Below are positions 62,260-64,000 of a stretch of 64,000 nucleotides of DNA, one piece after another. Source of the DNA: an uncultured Eubacteriales bacterium (lineage in GTDB: Bacteria; Bacillota; Clostridia; Lachnospirales; Lachnospiraceae); NCBI GenBank assembly GCA_900314565.1, contig OMVU01000008.1, positions 62,001 through 126,000 of the forward strand. The letters run 5' to 3'. Every line of letters starts with the position of its first letter. Position 1 is the first letter of the stretch. The notes under the pieces were generated by a model. The model made no database searches, was not told the DNA's origin, and saw nothing but the letters and a program-made list of their open reading frames with translations. The position numbers and the translations under genes were made by a program.

Positions 62260-63096
62260 CTACTCTCCAACAACGACGATCATCCATGTTTCCGCCAGAA
62301 TCGATCCATCTGAAGATGCGGCAGAATAATGGACTTCATACATCCCCGCCTTTGAACTGTCTACGTCAGAATCTATATTCAGCGTATATAAGTCCGGGGA
62401 AACGGGCGAACCCGTATTATCATTCGTGACCCCGACGAAGTAATCTTCAGGGTCGAACGATGCTCCCTTACTCAGATATTCTATAGCGGCTGCGAGTGAA
62501 ACTGTATTTCCCTTCCGGGCAGGATCCAATATGTGCACAGGGAACTCCATATTGACTTCATCGCCGAAGCTGTTAAAAACATACACCGAGAATGTATATT
62601 TTCCCGGCACCTTAAAATCCGCATCTGTCTCCGTGATCCTTACGCGCTTTGTCACATCCCCGTCCAGCATGTCGTATGCTCTCGTATTCTGTTTCAGATC
62701 ACCGCTTGCAGATGATCTCGCGAAAAAGACACAGGGACTGTCAAATATTATCCGCGGAGGCTTATAGTCATTGAATTGGACTTCTCTCGTACATGCATCC
62801 CGGTTTCCATCGCTGTCGAATACCACATATTCGAGATCTGCCACTCCCCTGCTTTTGAACCCGGAGAAATTCCCGATCATGATCCTGTCCGTAAGATCTC
62901 CGTCCTCCTCGTCAGAGGCAGTCAGCCCCTTAAGGAGATCCGAAGCAGTATATTCGCAGGGAACCGAGAGTTTATCTTTTTCGCTCTTTATAACAGGCGC
63001 TTCCCCGCCGCTGTTCCTGTTCAGGACCGCATTGGCCGCTGAACCGGCTATCGTCAAAACAAGTAAAGCCAGAACACAAAGCCTTATGATTTTCAT
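62260..63096 (-). CDS. Exported Ig-like (DUF5011-type) protein
   Basis: A 278-residue protein with an N-terminal signal sequence (about residues 5-25). Two Ig-like repeats follow, with DGDLTDRI and DGDVTKRVRI landmarks, each ending in a strand such as YVVFDSDGN or YTFSVYVFNSFG. This resembles DUF5011/HYR bacterial Ig domains, a third fold being less clear. It lies between the polymerase and the first Wzz gene. It could be an accessory of polymer assembly or a surface adhesin; the function is unknown. Confidence 0.75.
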   Translation of the reverse strand: MKIIRLCVLALLVLTIAGSAANAVLNRNSGGEAPVIKSEKDKLSVPCEYTASDLLKGLTASDEEDGDLTDRIMIGNFSGFKSRGVADLEYVVFDSDGNRDACTREVQFNDYKPPRIIFDSPCVFFARSSASGDLKQNTRAYDMLDGDVTKRVRITETDADFKVPGKYTFSVYVFNSFGDEVNMEFPVHILDPARKGNTVSLAAAIEYLSKGASFDPEDYFVGVTNDNTGSPVSPDLYTLNIDSDVDSSKAGMYEVHYSAASSDGSILAETWMIVVVGE

Positions 63097-63123
63097 CCGC
63101 TGCGAACCTCGCATCAACATTTT

Positions 63124-64000
63124 TTACCGGCGGCTGTCAGCCTTCCGCTTCGCCGCCGACTCCTGAACCGATTTTATACCTTTGTCATCCTCTGTTTTCG
63201 TCTGCCGGTTATTCGCCCCATAGAGCAGAATAACATAGGGGACCATCATTGCCCAGAACCGGGGCGTGAACAGCACTGTTTCCCAGATCGCGTAAAAGAG
63301 TATGACCCCGTAAATGACAAGATAATTCAGTCCGTACTTCTGCTTTCTGTTCAGGAAAAGGCTGATGCCGATTATGACCAGTACACAGACATACATGGCA
63401 ACGCCGAGTCTTCCTGTCGTACAGTACAGGTACAGATAATTCATATCCAGCGAAGACGTATATACACCGAATGCACTGATCCAGTTATTTGCCTCGTTGG
63501 TAATAAATGCACTGTTGTCTACATACCCCATGCCGGTCCAGATCGTACCGAGAATAGGGATCCAATGAACATTCTCCGTGACATTGAGACTTCTGTTCGA
63601 GGAATCCCATATCTGTCCCCACAGATCCGTCACAAGAGCAAAACCCAAAAAACAAAGAAGGAACCCGATTCCAGTTCTCTTCAGAATTTTCGATGAATCA
63701 TCCGTAAAATTGTACTTTTCATTTGTTCTTATGATCATCGAACCGCAGACAAAGGCGGCAGCACAGATCATCGGTGTTCTGGAGGAGAGTGAGAGCATGA
63801 TATACAGAACAAAGATCGTAGCGATCATGATCAGGATCTTCACACGGGAATTGAACAGTTTATTCCGGGAATGATACAGATATACCATGAACATCATGCA
63901 TAAGGTCAGAAAACAGCTGTTCCCCGCAAAATTCGTGTTCATGAAGCCGAACGAAGCCCGCATGATATCATGCTGAAAAAAAGAATGCACAGCAAGGGCC
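63124..64000 (-). CDS. O-antigen polymerase/ligase-like membrane protein (partial)
   Basis: The 3' part of a polytopic membrane protein. The open frame runs off the right edge, so the N-terminus is outside the window (a GTG at 63990 is only an internal codon). Visible are about seven hydrophobic spans and SLSSRTPM, with a large extracytoplasmic loop around VHWIPILGTIWTGMGYVDNSAF, resembling Wzy/WaaL-type polymerases. The C-terminus is basic. It would polymerise units delivered by the Wzx flippase. Confidence 0.75.
   Translation of the reverse strand, partial: ALAVHSFFQHDIMRASFGFMNTNFAGNSCFLTLCMMFMVYLYHSRNKLFNSRVKILIMIATIFVLYIMLSLSSRTPMICAAAFVCGSMIIRTNEKYNFTDDSSKILKRTGIGFLLCFLGFALVTDLWGQIWDSSNRSLNVTENVHWIPILGTIWTGMGYVDNSAFITNEANNWISAFGVYTSSLDMNYLYLYCTTGRLGVAMYVCVLVIIGISLFLNRKQKYGLNYLVIYGVILFYAIWETVLFTPRFWAMMVPYVILLYGANNRQTKTEDDKGIKSVQESAAKRKADSRR

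Overview
The window looks like chromosomal DNA of a low-to-mid GC Firmicute of class Clostridia, most likely a Lachnospiraceae-type organism. The evidence is the gene order ylxM-ffh-rpsP-khpA-rimM-trmD-rplS-lepB-rbgA-rnhB-yraN-pgeF-leuS, a class I LeuRS of the clostridial type, strong AGGAGG ribosome sites, frequent TTG starts, and Gram-positive surface machinery (an LCP ligase, an LTA-synthase-like sulfatase, lipoproteins). The genus is inferred and no database was searched. Every protein gene is on the minus strand except one, an AAA/CYTH gene at 28.2-29.3 kb. No rRNA, tRNA, CRISPR array, phage or transposase gene was seen.

Layout: (1) 0.5-11.2 kb is a translation, secretion and ribosome-maturation block. 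(2) 11.3-16.9 kb is an ABC efflux operon of the MacB type with two different membrane adaptors. (3) 17.4-25.3 kb holds single housekeeping genes: aroC, a lactonase, trpS, a GT39-like membrane protein, a DUF1015 protein and serC. (4) 25.3-29.5 kb is a repeat-rich island with a DUF4474/DUF5104 pair and the lone plus-strand AAA-CYTH gene. (5) 29.5-64 kb is a large cell-surface polysaccharide locus that runs off the right edge.

Within the surface locus, read in the direction of transcription from right to left, come a polymerase-like membrane protein, a secreted Ig-like protein, two Wzz-type proteins with degenerate kinase domains, a Wzx flippase, glycosyltransferases, an acyltransferase and a DUF4838 lipoprotein. 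A Wzm/Wzt ABC exporter, a methyltransferase on a long coiled coil and a giant GT2-HAD-SRDG protein follow. Then comes a Ser/Thr kinase, zinc-ribbon/FHA-like and PP2C phosphatase module with its own promoter. After it lie an LTA-synthase-like enzyme, a GT4, a GT2-SRDG protein and a HAD-SRDG protein, and finally an LCP transferase that could attach product to the wall. The locus therefore carries both a Wzx/Wzy-type and an ABC-type export route plus a reversible phosphorylation module.

Three patterns stand out. First, three large proteins share an unassigned module defined by an (S/A)RDG motif followed about 150-200 residues later by a DxG(W/Y)xG motif, fused to different partners. Second, short tandem repeats are abundant: inside genes their periods are always multiples of three (18, 21, 24, 30, 33, 39, 48 bp), while several gene 3' ends, stop codon included, are tandemly duplicated. 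Third, intergenic regions hold dispersed repeat families: 235-bp near-perfect palindromes, and a composite element that directly abuts the U-tract of rho-independent terminators in a constant orientation.
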